A model generated the notes under the pieces. It was not told the origin of the DNA, made no database searches, and worked only from the letters and a program-made list of their open reading frames with translations. This document shows, one piece after another, positions 1 to 8,961 of a DNA stretch of 64,000 nt. Source of the stretch: Zeaxanthinibacter enoshimensis. Its GTDB lineage: Bacteria; Bacteroidota; Bacteroidia; Flavobacteriales; Flavobacteriaceae. Both the position numbers and the translations under genes were made by a program. Where the stretch lies: assembly GCF_004362865.1 (NCBI RefSeq), contig NZ_SNYI01000001.1, positions 558,001 through 622,000 of the forward strand, given 5' to 3'. Each line of letters starts with the position of its first letter. Position 1 is the first letter of the stretch.

Positions 1-1168
1 CCCCAATCAGCTGAATCGCGATCACGGGCGTTGCGGCGAATACCCATCGCATGGCAGCGGGGATATGTTCTAAAACAAAAGCATTGGTCGCCAGGTCTGC
101 GGCACTCATCCCCGGCTGATCTCCCAGGAATAATCCGGCGATCTCTGCCGGGAACACCATCAGTAAAATAAAGACCACTGTTGCCAGGGCTGATGCATAT
201 TTGATAGCTGTACTGATACTTAATCGAACCCTCCCCCATTTCTCAGCCCCGTAATTAAAACTTGCTATAGGCAGGAAACCCTGGGTTACCCCGAAGACGG
301 GAAAAAGGGCAAACATCAGCATTCGCCCAATAATTGCATAGACCGCCACCATGGCTTCCCCGCCCAGGCCAAAGAGGATGTTGTTCATCAGGAGGTAAAC
401 CACGCTGGTGACTGCCTGTCGTGCAAGGGTCACAAATCCCAGGGAAGATATCTCGCGTAAAATGGGCAAATTGAGTCCAAAATCCCTGAAACGGAGCTTT
501 AATTCAGAGTTCTGGGACAAAAAGAACCATAAAACGTAGGAAAAACACAAAAAATAGCTGCCCGTACTGGCCCAGGCTGCCCCGTGCATTCCCCAGTCAA
601 ATACATAAATAAAAAGGTAATCCATAAAAAGATTACCTACGGAGGGTATGATCATGGCAACCATGGCAAATTTTGGCTTCCCTTCGGCCCGGATCACCGT
701 ATTACCCATCATACAGAGAGCAAGGAAGGGCACCCCGTATAGCACGATAGTATAGTAGATCTTGGCCGGGGCAAATATTTCACCTTTCCCACCAAAAGCA
801 GGGATCAGGGTGTCAATAAAATATAACCCCAGGATCACCATAACAATGGTTACCAAAAGAGTCAGGGTGATCTGGTTTCCAAAGGTCTTTAGCGCTTTTT
901 CCCTTCGGTCGGCTCCCAGGGCACGGGAGAGAATACTGCTCCCCCCTATCCCGATAGACATCCCGAGGGCAGCGATAAAAAATGAAACCGGTAATACCAC
1001 GTTGATGGCGGCAATGGCAATTGAGCCGATCCAGTTTCCCACAAAGATACTGTCAACCAGTACATTGAGGCTCATCACCAGGATCCCGATAGAGGCCGGG
1101 ACGGCCTGTCTCACCAACAATTTGCTGATGGGTTCTGTGCCCAGCTGTTCAGCAGACACCCTTGCCAT
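1..1168 (-). CDS. MATE-family multidrug/Na+ exporter (3' end outside window)
   Basis: This is an inner-membrane antiporter that would export drugs or metabolites using an ion gradient. The gene starts with ATG at 1168 on the minus strand and runs off the left edge, so only the N-terminal ~389 residues are visible. The translation is a run of hydrophobic segments with typical MATE features: an N-terminal RQAVPASIGILVMSLN helix, the VDSIFVGNWIG loop, GIGGSSILSRALG after the second helix, and a second repeat beginning near GFVTLARQAVTS. The ATG shares its A with the TGA of hemH (TGATG), so it is probably co-transcribed downstream of ferrochelatase. Nothing in the sequence identifies the substrate. 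Confidence 0.9.
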   Translation of the reverse strand, partial: MARVSAEQLGTEPISKLLVRQAVPASIGILVMSLNVLVDSIFVGNWIGSIAIAAINVVLPVSFFIAALGMSIGIGGSSILSRALGADRREKALKTFGNQITLTLLVTIVMVILGLYFIDTLIPAFGGKGEIFAPAKIYYTIVLYGVPFLALCMMGNTVIRAEGKPKFAMVAMIIPSVGNLFMDYLFIYVFDWGMHGAAWASTGSYFLCFSYVLWFFLSQNSELKLRFRDFGLNLPILREISSLGFVTLARQAVTSVVYLLMNNILFGLGGEAMVAVYAIIGRMLMFALFPVFGVTQGFLPIASFNYGAEKWGRVRLSISTAIKYASALATVVFILLMVFPAEIAGLFLGDQPGMSAADLATNAFVLEHIPAAMRWVFAATPVIAIQLIG

Positions 1169-2199
1169 CAGGCAGGAAGCATATTATGAACTTCCCAGTC
1201 CTCTATCCATTGCGACATCACCTGCACCCAGTCGTCCCGGTCGTTAAGGCAGGCAATATGTTTATATGATTTTCCGCCTGCTTCCAGGAATTCTTCTTTC
1301 CCTTCCATGGCAATCTCTTCCAGGGTTTCCAGGCAGTCTGAAACAAAAGCCGGGGTGATCACCGCAAGTTTGGTCTTCCCCATTTTAGGGAATCTTTCAA
1401 ATTCGTAATCGGTATAGGGTTTAAGCCAGGGATCACCAGCCAACCTGCTCTGGAACGAGGTACTCACCTGGTCTTCGGAAAGCCCGAGGATATTCCTGAC
1501 CGCTTCTGTCGTGAAATAACACTGGTGGCGATAGCAGGTATGATGTGCGATGGAATTGATACTGCAGCAGCTGCCATCAATTTTACAATGGTACTTGGTG
1601 GGGTCAGACTTCCTGATATGTCTTTCAGGAATCCCGTGGTAAGAGAACAGCACGTGGTCGTAATCAAAGCCGGCTAGTCCCTCTGCAATACTTTTAGATA
1701 ATACCTTCAGGTAATTGACATTCTTATAAAAAGGAGGTAAGGTGGTTATTTTCATGTCCGGGAAGTACTTTTCCCTGTCCTCCATAGCCTTTACCACTAC
1801 GGTCTCATAAGAAGACATGGCATAATGCGGGTATAACGGCACCAGCAGAACCTCATCCACGCCCTTAGATCGCAATTCTTCGAATCCTTTTTTAATACTC
1901 ATTTTCCCATAGCGCATGCCCAGGGCCACAGGCATCTTGGTCTTCTTCTGCACCTTATCTTTAAATCGCTCGGAGATCACGATCAGGGGAGAACCTTCAT
2001 CCCACCATATCTTACTGTAAGCCTTGGCAGATTTTTTAGGCCTGGACTGCAGAATGATCCCCCTTACAATTATGTTTCGAAGCACCTTGGGAACATCTAT
2101 CACACGTTCATCCATCAAAAATTCGTCCAGGTAAGGTTTTACATCTTTAGGGGTGGGACTTTCCGGTGACCCTAGGTTCACGAGTAATACTCCTTTCAC
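1168..2199 (-). CDS. hemH: Ferrochelatase
   Basis: Inserts Fe2+ into protoporphyrin IX, the last step of protohaem synthesis. The 343-residue length is normal for the family. The N-terminus VLLVNLGSP, the catalytic-His motif SYHGIPERH (residues 186-194) and the acidic-face segment PAFVSDCLETLEEI near residue 290 are all present. Unusually, residues 205-227 contain five cysteines (C205, C211, C212, C222, C227) right after the active-site His. Internal cysteine clusters binding [2Fe-2S] are known in some bacterial ferrochelatases, so a cluster is possible here, but that is inference. The gene overlaps the MATE gene by one base and is divergent from the MscS gene. The rest of the haem genes start 9 kb away at 11.2 kb. 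Confidence 0.97.
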   Translation of the reverse strand: MKGVLLVNLGSPESPTPKDVKPYLDEFLMDERVIDVPKVLRNIIVRGIILQSRPKKSAKAYSKIWWDEGSPLIVISERFKDKVQKKTKMPVALGMRYGKMSIKKGFEELRSKGVDEVLLVPLYPHYAMSSYETVVVKAMEDREKYFPDMKITTLPPFYKNVNYLKVLSKSIAEGLAGFDYDHVLFSYHGIPERHIRKSDPTKYHCKIDGSCCSINSIAHHTCYRHQCYFTTEAVRNILGLSEDQVSTSFQSRLAGDPWLKPYTDYEFERFPKMGKTKLAVITPAFVSDCLETLEEIAMEGKEEFLEAGGKSYKHIACLNDRDDWVQVMSQWIEDWEVHNMLPA

Positions 2200-2345
2200 A
2201 ACTTTTCTTTTTTGAACATCAAAAATACCAATTAAGAGGCAACTATCCCGCAGACCCCTCTAAATACTTTAAATGCAGTTATCGAGAAAACTAATTTTAC
2301 GGATACAGCACGGTTAGACCGTTCCTATTGTTAATTTATAGTGCT

Positions 2346-3416
2346 ATGCTAGAAGATTTTATGCAACGGGATGCGCTGATGTATTTACTGGGGACCTTTA
2401 TAGGGTTAGTAATCCTGTATTTCGTAGTGATCGGTATTCTGAGAAAACTGGGGAAGAATCCTGAAAATCTAATCCCCACGGATACCGTAAGAAAAACAGC
2501 AAAACCCATATTCCTGATCTTTCTTTCGTTCCTGCTCCGCATGGAAGCACTCCGGGAACTCCTGGGCCTTGAGGATTACGCATATTACTTCCGGAAGGGA
2601 AGCACCATACTACTGATCTTTGCCGTTACCTGGTTGATCATACAGGTGATCACGCTGGCGAAAGACCTGGTGGTTCAGCAGTATGACATGAATACCGAGA
2701 ACAATCTAAGGGCTCGGAAAGTATATACCCAGTTCAATATTTTGGAACGCATTGTTATCTTTCTCCTGGTGATCCTCGCCCTCGGCATCGCCCTGATGAG
2801 TTTTGAAAGTATCCGGGAGATCGGGGTCAGTATTTTTGCTTCTGCAGGGGTAGCAGGAATTATCATCGGGTTCTCTGCACAGAAAATGATAGGCACTATC
2901 CTTGCCGGAATACAGATCGCCATCACCCAACCTATAAAAATTGATGATGTGGTCATCGTAGAAGGAGAGTGGGGACGCATAGAGGAGATTCGGCTCACCT
3001 ATGTGGTGATCGCCATCTGGGACAAAAGAAGACTGGTGGTCCCTACCACTTATTTTATCGATACACCCTTCCAGAACTGGACCAAAACTTCGGCCGATAT
3101 CCTGGGAACCGTATACCTTTACCTGGACTACACTGTCCCATTTGACCAGCTGCGTGATGAGCTTACACGCATCCTGGAAAATACAGGACTATGGGATAAA
3201 AAGGTGAATAACATCCAAGTGACCGATTCCAAGCCACACCACGTGGAGGTCCGGGCCCTGATGAGCGCCAAGGACTCTCCTACCGCATGGGACCTCAGGG
3301 TCCACGTACGCGAACAACTTATAACCTTTCTACAATCTAATTATCCAGACAGCCTCGCCAAAACCCGTGTTTTCCTGAAAAATCCTGAAGGACAGGGAAA
3401 TACGCAAGAGAAATAG
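2346..3416 (+). CDS. MscS-family mechanosensitive ion channel
   Basis: A membrane channel likely to open on membrane tension and release solutes during hypo-osmotic shock. The product is 356 residues if the ATG at 2346 is used. A TTG at 2328 would add six residues but looks less natural. Several hydrophobic helices lie in the first half. The pore-lining helix and beta domain are clear: ASAGVAGIIIGFSAQKMIG, then the linker IAITQPIKIDDVVIVEGEWG, then RRLVVPTTYFIDTPFQNWT. A soluble C-terminal domain follows. A TAATTTTA box lies about 40 bp upstream. The gene is divergent from hemH and 31 bp before the large TraB/GumN gene. Confidence 0.93.
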   Translation: MLEDFMQRDALMYLLGTFIGLVILYFVVIGILRKLGKNPENLIPTDTVRKTAKPIFLIFLSFLLRMEALRELLGLEDYAYYFRKGSTILLIFAVTWLIIQVITLAKDLVVQQYDMNTENNLRARKVYTQFNILERIVIFLLVILALGIALMSFESIREIGVSIFASAGVAGIIIGFSAQKMIGTILAGIQIAITQPIKIDDVVIVEGEWGRIEEIRLTYVVIAIWDKRRLVVPTTYFIDTPFQNWTKTSADILGTVYLYLDYTVPFDQLRDELTRILENTGLWDKKVNNIQVTDSKPHHVEVRALMSAKDSPTAWDLRVHVREQLITFLQSNYPDSLAKTRVFLKNPEGQGNTQEK

Positions 3417-3447
3417 ACGTTAATATTAATATGTAAACCTATTTACT

Positions 3448-6400
3448 ATGCGCTGGCTACTCCCCCTATTGTGGACCTGCTTTATTATTCCCTCCTGGTC
3501 GCAAGATGACAACAGCTTGCTTTGGGAAATATCAGGCAATGGTCTGGAAAAGACATCATACCTCTACGGCACCATGCACGTGAGTAAGAAAATTGCCTTT
3601 CACCTCGATGATGTTTTTTACGATGCCCTTGACCAGAGCGAGGTCATTGCACTGGAATCTGATCCGGCTACCTGGCTGGAGAACGACACCGAAACAGGCA
3701 CCCTGAGCAGGGCTGGGAAAGTGGGCTTTAACCCCAAAGGATTTTATACCGATGCTTTCGCCATGAGGGCGCCGGACAAAAAGGATATTGCAAATTTTAT
3801 TGCCTCTGAAGACGGGCTGGTGAACAGCATTCTATATCGTACAGACCAGTATGCACAGGATTTTGAAGAAGACACTTACCTGGACATGTTTATTTACCGG
3901 GCAGGAAGCAAATTTCATAAACCTGTATTGGCCCTGGAAGACCTGGAGGAATCCAGTACCCTGGTGGCCCTGGCAAGCATGAATGCGATGAAAAAGAAAC
4001 CAGATGCCTGGTTACAGGAGCGCATCCAACAGGGCAACCTGATGTCCCTGATGCAAGACGCCTACCGGGAAAGGAACATCGCCCTGCTCGATTCGATCGA
4101 CAAAGCCATGTATACCGATCATTACCTGGAGAATATGCTGTATATCCGTAACCGAAATATGGTGCATAAACTGGATTCGGCCATCCGTCACCAGAAGGTA
4201 TTTGCCGGAATCGGGGCTGCTCATCTCCCGGGTAAAGAAGGAGTTCTCGCACTTCTGCGCGAAAGAGGATATACCGTGAAACCATTAGTCTCAGAAAGCA
4301 GTGTAAAGGGACAGGAACTGAAACACAAATTTGTACAGACTTTCCGGGAACCCCTGGGAAGTACACAGACCACTGACGACAAATTCTTCAGTCTTGACCT
4401 GCCGGCCCCGTTATACCCGGTAGTAGAAAAATCACACACTACTTATATCTCACCGGATCTTCCCAATGGCGCCTACCTGATGGTACATCGAATTCCGACA
4501 TATCGCTTCCTTAACCCGGAAAGCGATATAGAATTACATGACCTGGAGGATATGCTGTTTGAGAATATACCAGGAACCATCCTTGAAAAATCAATTATCG
4601 AAAAACAAGGCTTTAAAGGGCTGGATCTGAAGAACCGTTTAAAGAACGGTGACTACCAGCATTACCAGATCTACCAGACGCCGCTGGAGATCCTGGTTTT
4701 TAAGCTGGCCGGAGAAAGCGATTATTCCGCCCGTTTTGGTCCAGCCCTTTTTAAGAGCCTGCAGTTTCACATCCCAGGACAAAAGGAAATAGAGTTGAGT
4801 TCCGGTTTCAATAGTTTTCAGGTGACGATGCCCGCCTTGTACCGCTTCACGAACCGTTACCGTCACGGGAACCGACAGTTGGAAGGATATGATCCCGGGA
4901 ATGGAAATTATTATTTCCTGCATAAGGTTACCCTGAATGATTTTGATTACATCGAATCAGACGAATTTGAATTAAAGCAGATCCAGTTAAGGCTCTACCA
5001 GGCGTATGGTTTGGAAGGGACATACCAGGATGAACAACCCAACAGCCTGGTTTCCTCGGCTATCTTCGATAAATTAAAAGGGCTAGAATTGCGGCTCAAA
5101 ACCATAAAGCGTGGGAATGATTATTACCTGCTTGGATGTCTTGGCAAAGACCAGGCGTCTTCACAACAGTACTTTGATTCTTTCAAATTTGGTGCTCCCC
5201 GATATGTTGAAAATTTTGAAATGATCAGGGATACGGCTATGCTTTTTACCACGGTCTCCCCGGTGGCTCCGAAGAAATTCGTGGAGATTAGCGGGCAGGG
5301 TTATGATCGAAAGAAACAGAAAGATTATATGCCTTATTCCAAGAAAACGGTTTACCAGTATAAGAATAACGAAGCTATCACAGTATTGGTAAACAAGAGT
5401 CACGAATACATGACCCTGGCTTCTGTGGATTCGGCATGGGCAGGCAGGAAAAGGCGTTATACAAAAAAGACCTTTAAGATCAGTGAAGCTATTACCAGGT
5501 CCTCTCCTGACGGCTTTCATGAATTACAGATGACCCTCACCGATACGGCCAGCAGTCGTTTTATTTTGGTCAAGAATGTGATCAAAGGAAGCCTTTTATA
5601 TGAACTTAAGGCCGGGGGAGACACCCTGCAACCTCTTAGCCCATTCGTCAAAGAGTTCTTTGAAAACTTCAGACCGATGGATACCCTTATAGGCCGGGAA
5701 CTGACGGAGGATAAGACCAATGACTTTTTCGCGGCGCTCAGGGCCAATGACAGCATTGTGCTGGATGGCTATCGCTACCTGCGGTTCACAGAGAAACATG
5801 CAGACAGCCTGATGCAGTTAGTAGGAACATTTGATTTCCCGGAAGACAAAGGGCATATCCGGACCCATTTACTGAGACAATTGGGAAGAATGGAGCTACC
5901 GGAAGTTGAGAAGTTCCTGTTACAGTATTACGAAGAGGCTTATACGGATGCTATGGCCCAATCCAAAATACTGCAGGCTATCACCCAGAAGAATAACAAT
6001 AGTGCCGCCAGGCAGTTGCTGAACTTATTATCCAAAGACTTGCCCCTGGCATCTAACGTCTACGAGATCAACAAGATCTTTGAGCCGTTCAGGGACAGTT
6101 TACCCATGGCCAGGGAATTATTCCCCGAACTCCTGGCGTACCATCCTATTGAGGAATACAAGGAGCCGGTACTGGAATTATTATCGGGCCTCCTCTCCGA
6201 AAATCTGATACGCCCAAAACATTTCAAAAAATATAAAATGGCCCTGCTCAATGACGCCAGGATGCAGTTAAAGCGTCAACTGGCCCTGGAGGCAGAACCC
6301 GGACAGAAGGTGAGCCGAAAGCAGAAACAGTACAGGAAATTATTGCATGATTACGCGGTAGTGCTCTTCCCATTCCGTTCGGATAAGAATGTAGCTGCTT

Positions 6401-6960
6401 TTTTTCACAAGCTGGACTGGGTTCAGGACGCTAGGATACAGGTACGCCTCATTGCCCTGAAGGCAAAGGCTGACAGCCATATACCTAATGGTATTATCGC
6501 AGACCTGGCAAGGGATAAAAACAGTCGAATCTTACTATTTGATGTATTGAGTGTAGCAGGGCACCTGGGGTTGATCCCGGAGGAATTCCGCCGGCCCGAA
6601 GCCCTCGCCGAAGCTGCATTATTCGAGGATTCAACTTTCCAGCCTGATTTTGATACCGTTGAGTATATTGATTCGAGAACTCTGGAAAATGAGGGGCGGG
6701 AGTACACTGCTTTTTACTTCAAAAAGAAGAACAAACTGGATTACTATAAAGACTACAAGATGCATGTGGTAATCTATAAGGCCGGTGAACTGCCCTCTAC
6801 CACCCCGGCCTATGCCAATGACGGGCTGCGGATCGCCGATATCGAGACCGATGCTGAAGTGATGGAGCGGGTGACTGAAGCCTTCCTGATAAGGGATCGT
6901 CCAAGGGCTGTGGTTTTTGATCCTGATGCCTACCAGGGGTATGCACAATTCGGATATTAA
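3448..6960 (+). CDS. Very large secreted TraB/GumN-family protein
   Basis: This 1170-residue protein starts with a signal peptide (about residues 1-18, ending PSWSQ). Residues ~25-290 resemble the TraB/GumN (PrgY-like) superfamily: SYLYGTMHVSKK near the start, IALESDP about 45 residues on, and GIGAAHLPGKEGVLALLRERG near residue 265. TraB/GumN proteins are usually about 300 residues, so some 870 residues follow with no domain I recognise. These begin with beta-rich sequence and end with a helical, HEAT-like-looking stretch around residues 780-1060. No further membrane segments or sorting tail are evident. Function is unknown; a periplasmic or surface hydrolase-like role is only a guess. The DUF1460 gene starts 28 bp downstream. 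Confidence 0.8.
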   Translation: MRWLLPLLWTCFIIPSWSQDDNSLLWEISGNGLEKTSYLYGTMHVSKKIAFHLDDVFYDALDQSEVIALESDPATWLENDTETGTLSRAGKVGFNPKGFYTDAFAMRAPDKKDIANFIASEDGLVNSILYRTDQYAQDFEEDTYLDMFIYRAGSKFHKPVLALEDLEESSTLVALASMNAMKKKPDAWLQERIQQGNLMSLMQDAYRERNIALLDSIDKAMYTDHYLENMLYIRNRNMVHKLDSAIRHQKVFAGIGAAHLPGKEGVLALLRERGYTVKPLVSESSVKGQELKHKFVQTFREPLGSTQTTDDKFFSLDLPAPLYPVVEKSHTTYISPDLPNGAYLMVHRIPTYRFLNPESDIELHDLEDMLFENIPGTILEKSIIEKQGFKGLDLKNRLKNGDYQHYQIYQTPLEILVFKLAGESDYSARFGPALFKSLQFHIPGQKEIELSSGFNSFQVTMPALYRFTNRYRHGNRQLEGYDPGNGNYYFLHKVTLNDFDYIESDEFELKQIQLRLYQAYGLEGTYQDEQPNSLVSSAIFDKLKGLELRLKTIKRGNDYYLLGCLGKDQASSQQYFDSFKFGAPRYVENFEMIRDTAMLFTTVSPVAPKKFVEISGQGYDRKKQKDYMPYSKKTVYQYKNNEAITVLVNKSHEYMTLASVDSAWAGRKRRYTKKTFKISEAITRSSPDGFHELQMTLTDTASSRFILVKNVIKGSLLYELKAGGDTLQPLSPFVKEFFENFRPMDTLIGRELTEDKTNDFFAALRANDSIVLDGYRYLRFTEKHADSLMQLVGTFDFPEDKGHIRTHLLRQLGRMELPEVEKFLLQYYEEAYTDAMAQSKILQAITQKNNNSAARQLLNLLSKDLPLASNVYEINKIFEPFRDSLPMARELFPELLAYHPIEEYKEPVLELLSGLLSENLIRPKHFKKYKMALLNDARMQLKRQLALEAEPGQKVSRKQKQYRKLLHDYAVVLFPFRSDKNVAAFFHKLDWVQDARIQVRLIALKAKADSHIPNGIIADLARDKNSRILLFDVLSVAGHLGLIPEEFRRPEALAEAALFEDSTFQPDFDTVEYIDSRTLENEGREYTAFYFKKKNKLDYYKDYKMHVVIYKAGELPSTTPAYANDGLRIADIETDAEVMERVTEAFLIRDRPRAVVFDPDAYQGYAQFGY

Positions 6961-6988
6961 AATGTATTTTTAGGGTCAAATCAGGCCC

Positions 6989-7846
6989 ATGAAAAAACTC
7001 TTTGTATTCTTTATATTTCTCCTCGGGTATAGCAGTACCAGTGCACAGGCTATTGTATGTTCTGATGCGGATCGTCAAAAATTCCAAGATAAGGTCAGGC
7101 AGCTGGATGACATGGATATTAAAGACTTCGGAGAGACACTAGTCGCCATCGGCAAAACCTTTATCGGTGTCCCTTACGTTGCTCAAACCCTGGAAGTCGG
7201 AGATAAAGAGTCATTGGTAGTCAACCTGCATGGCCTGGACTGTACTACATTTGTTGAGAATGTACTGGCCTTTGCCCGGCTCCTGGAACAAGATAGATAT
7301 GATTTTGACAGTTATACCGATGCCCTTGAGCAAATAAGGTATCGCAATGGTCAGCTGGATGGGTACGGCTCGCGACTTCATTATTTCACGGACTGGATCG
7401 CTGATAATGAGAAAAAGGGATTGGTAAAAGATATTACCGCCGAGATCGGGGGGAGTATAGTTAACAAACCCATTAATTTTATGAGTTCCCATCGCGAACT
7501 CTATCCTTTCCTGGCAGATGACGCTAATTACGAGCAGGTGAAGTCGGCCGAAAACCGTCTCAACAGTAAAGAACTCTGTGTTCTGCCACGGGAGGACATC
7601 GCTGCCCATGAAAACAGAATCCAGTCAGGGGATATTATTGCCCTGGCAACCTCTATTGAAGGTCTAGACGTTACCCATACCGGGATCGCCACCCGGGAGG
7701 CCGATGGCCGCATCCACCTGCTGCATGCCTCTACTGGCTCCATGCAGGTCGAAGTATCCGAACTACCGCTGGCAGATTACCTGAAGCAGATCAGTAAGAA
7801 TACCGGCATTATAGTCGTAAGGCCCTTGCCTCAGAAGCCGGAATAG
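6989..7846 (+). CDS. DUF1460 amidase-like (NlpC/P60-fold) secreted protein
   Basis: A 285-residue exported protein with a signal peptide ending STSAQA. The nucleophile motif HGLDCTTFVENVLAF (Cys near residue 82) and the downstream His motif DVTHTGIA (near 228) match the DUF1460 family, which has an N-acetylmuramoyl-L-alanine-amidase-like papain fold. It probably acts on peptidoglycan or a related amide bond in the periplasm; the exact substrate cannot be read from sequence. A TATTTTTA box sits about 20 bp before the ATG, and the gene follows the TraB/GumN gene by 28 bp, so it could be co-transcribed or use its own promoter. No terminator hairpin is obvious before the repeat island. Confidence 0.85.
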   Translation: MKKLFVFFIFLLGYSSTSAQAIVCSDADRQKFQDKVRQLDDMDIKDFGETLVAIGKTFIGVPYVAQTLEVGDKESLVVNLHGLDCTTFVENVLAFARLLEQDRYDFDSYTDALEQIRYRNGQLDGYGSRLHYFTDWIADNEKKGLVKDITAEIGGSIVNKPINFMSSHRELYPFLADDANYEQVKSAENRLNSKELCVLPREDIAAHENRIQSGDIIALATSIEGLDVTHTGIATREADGRIHLLHASTGSMQVEVSELPLADYLKQISKNTGIIVVRPLPQKPE

Positions 7847-8005
7847 TCTCTGTTCAGCATTAGATCTTACAGGTCTCCTAATCAAACCGTAAGCACACTA
7901 CTGTGAAATATAGCTCCCAGTTTGCAGCCTGCCAGAGGCCCGTCCGACCGGCACCTGCCCGTACTGCGTATATGCTGGCGGGCGGGCGGGCAAGTAAATG
8001 TGTGG

Positions 8006-8057
<52 letters not shown>

Positions 8058-8114
8058 AAGAAATCACCCTAAACACTGCAAGATTTATGCATTGAAATCT
8101 GTTAACTTGAAATC

Positions 8115-8632
8115 GGGGCGGGGTTAAGAACCCCGGTTTGTTAGTTTGAGGTTCGAGGTTTGAGGTTCGAGGTTTGCAGTTCACTGTTGGTGGTTTTCTG
8201 GGTAAACTTTTTTCCGCATCACCGTATCACCGTATCACCCGCCCGAACGTGCCGTTCGGTACGGGCGGGCCGCATCACTGATTTTACGATTATCCGGTTT
8301 GACGGCGTGACAATAGTCGCTTCCCCTGCAAGTTTTTTGCAGCATAACGTCTTAACTTATGACCGGGGCGGGGTTAAGAACCCCGGTTTGTTAGTTTGAG
8401 GTTTGAGGTTCGAGGTTTGCAGTTCACTGTTGGTGGTTTTCTGGGTAAACTTTTTTCCGCATCACCGTATCACCGTATCACCCGCCCGAACGTGCCGTTC
8501 GGTACGGGCGGGCCGCATCACTGATTTTACGATTATCCGGTTTGACGGCGTGACAATAGTCGCTTCCCCTGCAAGTTTTTTGCAGCATAACGTCTTAACT
8601 TATGACCGGGGCGGGGCTAAGAACCCCGGTTT
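8115..8632. repeat. 243-250 bp tandem duplication plus partial third copy
   Basis: Unit 1 spans 8115-8364 (250 bp), unit 2 spans 8365-8607 (243 bp), and a 25-bp fragment of a third unit follows. The units look identical over long stretches. The 7-bp length difference is exactly one TTYGAGG heptamer (four in unit 1, three in unit 2). Each unit starts with the hairpin CGGGGTT-AAG-AACCCCG (8119-8135, 8369-8385; one mismatch in the partial copy at 8612-8628) and carries a GC-rich palindrome in the middle. Confidence 0.92.
8238..8269. repeat. GC-rich REP-like palindrome (second copy at 8481-8512)
   Basis: An imperfect inverted repeat of 32 bp: outer arms CCCGCCCG and CGGGCGGG, inner arms AACG and CGTT around TGC, with CGGTA as an asymmetric bulge. 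The copy 243 bp further on looks identical. It is preceded by three units of ATCACCGT/ATCACCCG. The shape resembles REP-type extragenic palindromes. Confidence 0.8.
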
Positions 8633-8685
8633 TCAGTTGGCAGTTTCCAGTTAGCAGTAGGCAGTGGGCAGTGGTCAGTTTGCAG
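8630..8685. repeat. Degenerate heptamer array TNNNCAG
   Basis: Eight consecutive 7-bp units that keep T at position 1 and CAG at positions 5-7 while the middle three bases vary (TTTTCAG, TTGGCAG, TTTCCAG, TTAGCAG, TAGGCAG, TGGGCAG, TGGTCAG, TTTGCAG). The unit differs from the other heptamer arrays, but the period is the same. Confidence 0.85.
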
Positions 8686-8733
8686 TACGGTTATGGATGA
8701 CTAATTAGTTCCGAGGTTCGTCATACTAGTAGA

Positions 8734-8943
8734 GCTTCCTATCCCCCTTGTCCCTTCTGTCACCTTTGTCACCTCTTTGTACCTATGTTCTCGTGTTCGC
8801 GGTTCACGGTTCACGGTTTACGGTTTACGGTTTACGGTTTACGGTTAAGAATAATTAAAGTTTCAAGGTTCATCATTCAAGTAAAGCTTCCTGTCCCCTT
8901 GTCCCCTCTGTGCCCTTTGTCACCTCTTTGTACCTTTGTACCT
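8734..8943. repeat. Pair of C-rich ~9-bp degenerate repeats
   Basis: Two related segments of about 55-60 bp, at 8734-8788 and 8886-8943, both start AGCTTCCT and continue as degenerate ~9-bp units of the type CCTTTGTCA, ending CACCTCTTTGTACCT. They flank the GTTYACG heptamer array, so this looks like a duplicated segment. Confidence 0.75.
8795..8843. repeat. Heptamer tandem array GTTYACG
   Basis: Seven consecutive 7-bp units: GTTCGCG, GTTCACG twice, and GTTTACG four times, followed by GTTAAGA. This is another heptamer family in the same intergenic stretch. Confidence 0.92.
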
Positions 8944-8961
8944 AACCTTCCGCATGAGCAA

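Noticed and set aside
762-1247. 161-codon plus-strand frame
   Set aside because: It lies opposite the MATE and hemH genes, which have strong family motifs in the other strand; it is a shadow.
8160-8654. Two consecutive similar open frames of 79 and 83 codons
   Set aside because: They are the same stretch of the tandem duplication read twice (243 bp is a multiple of three). They have no start signal, no family resemblance and biased simple-repeat content.
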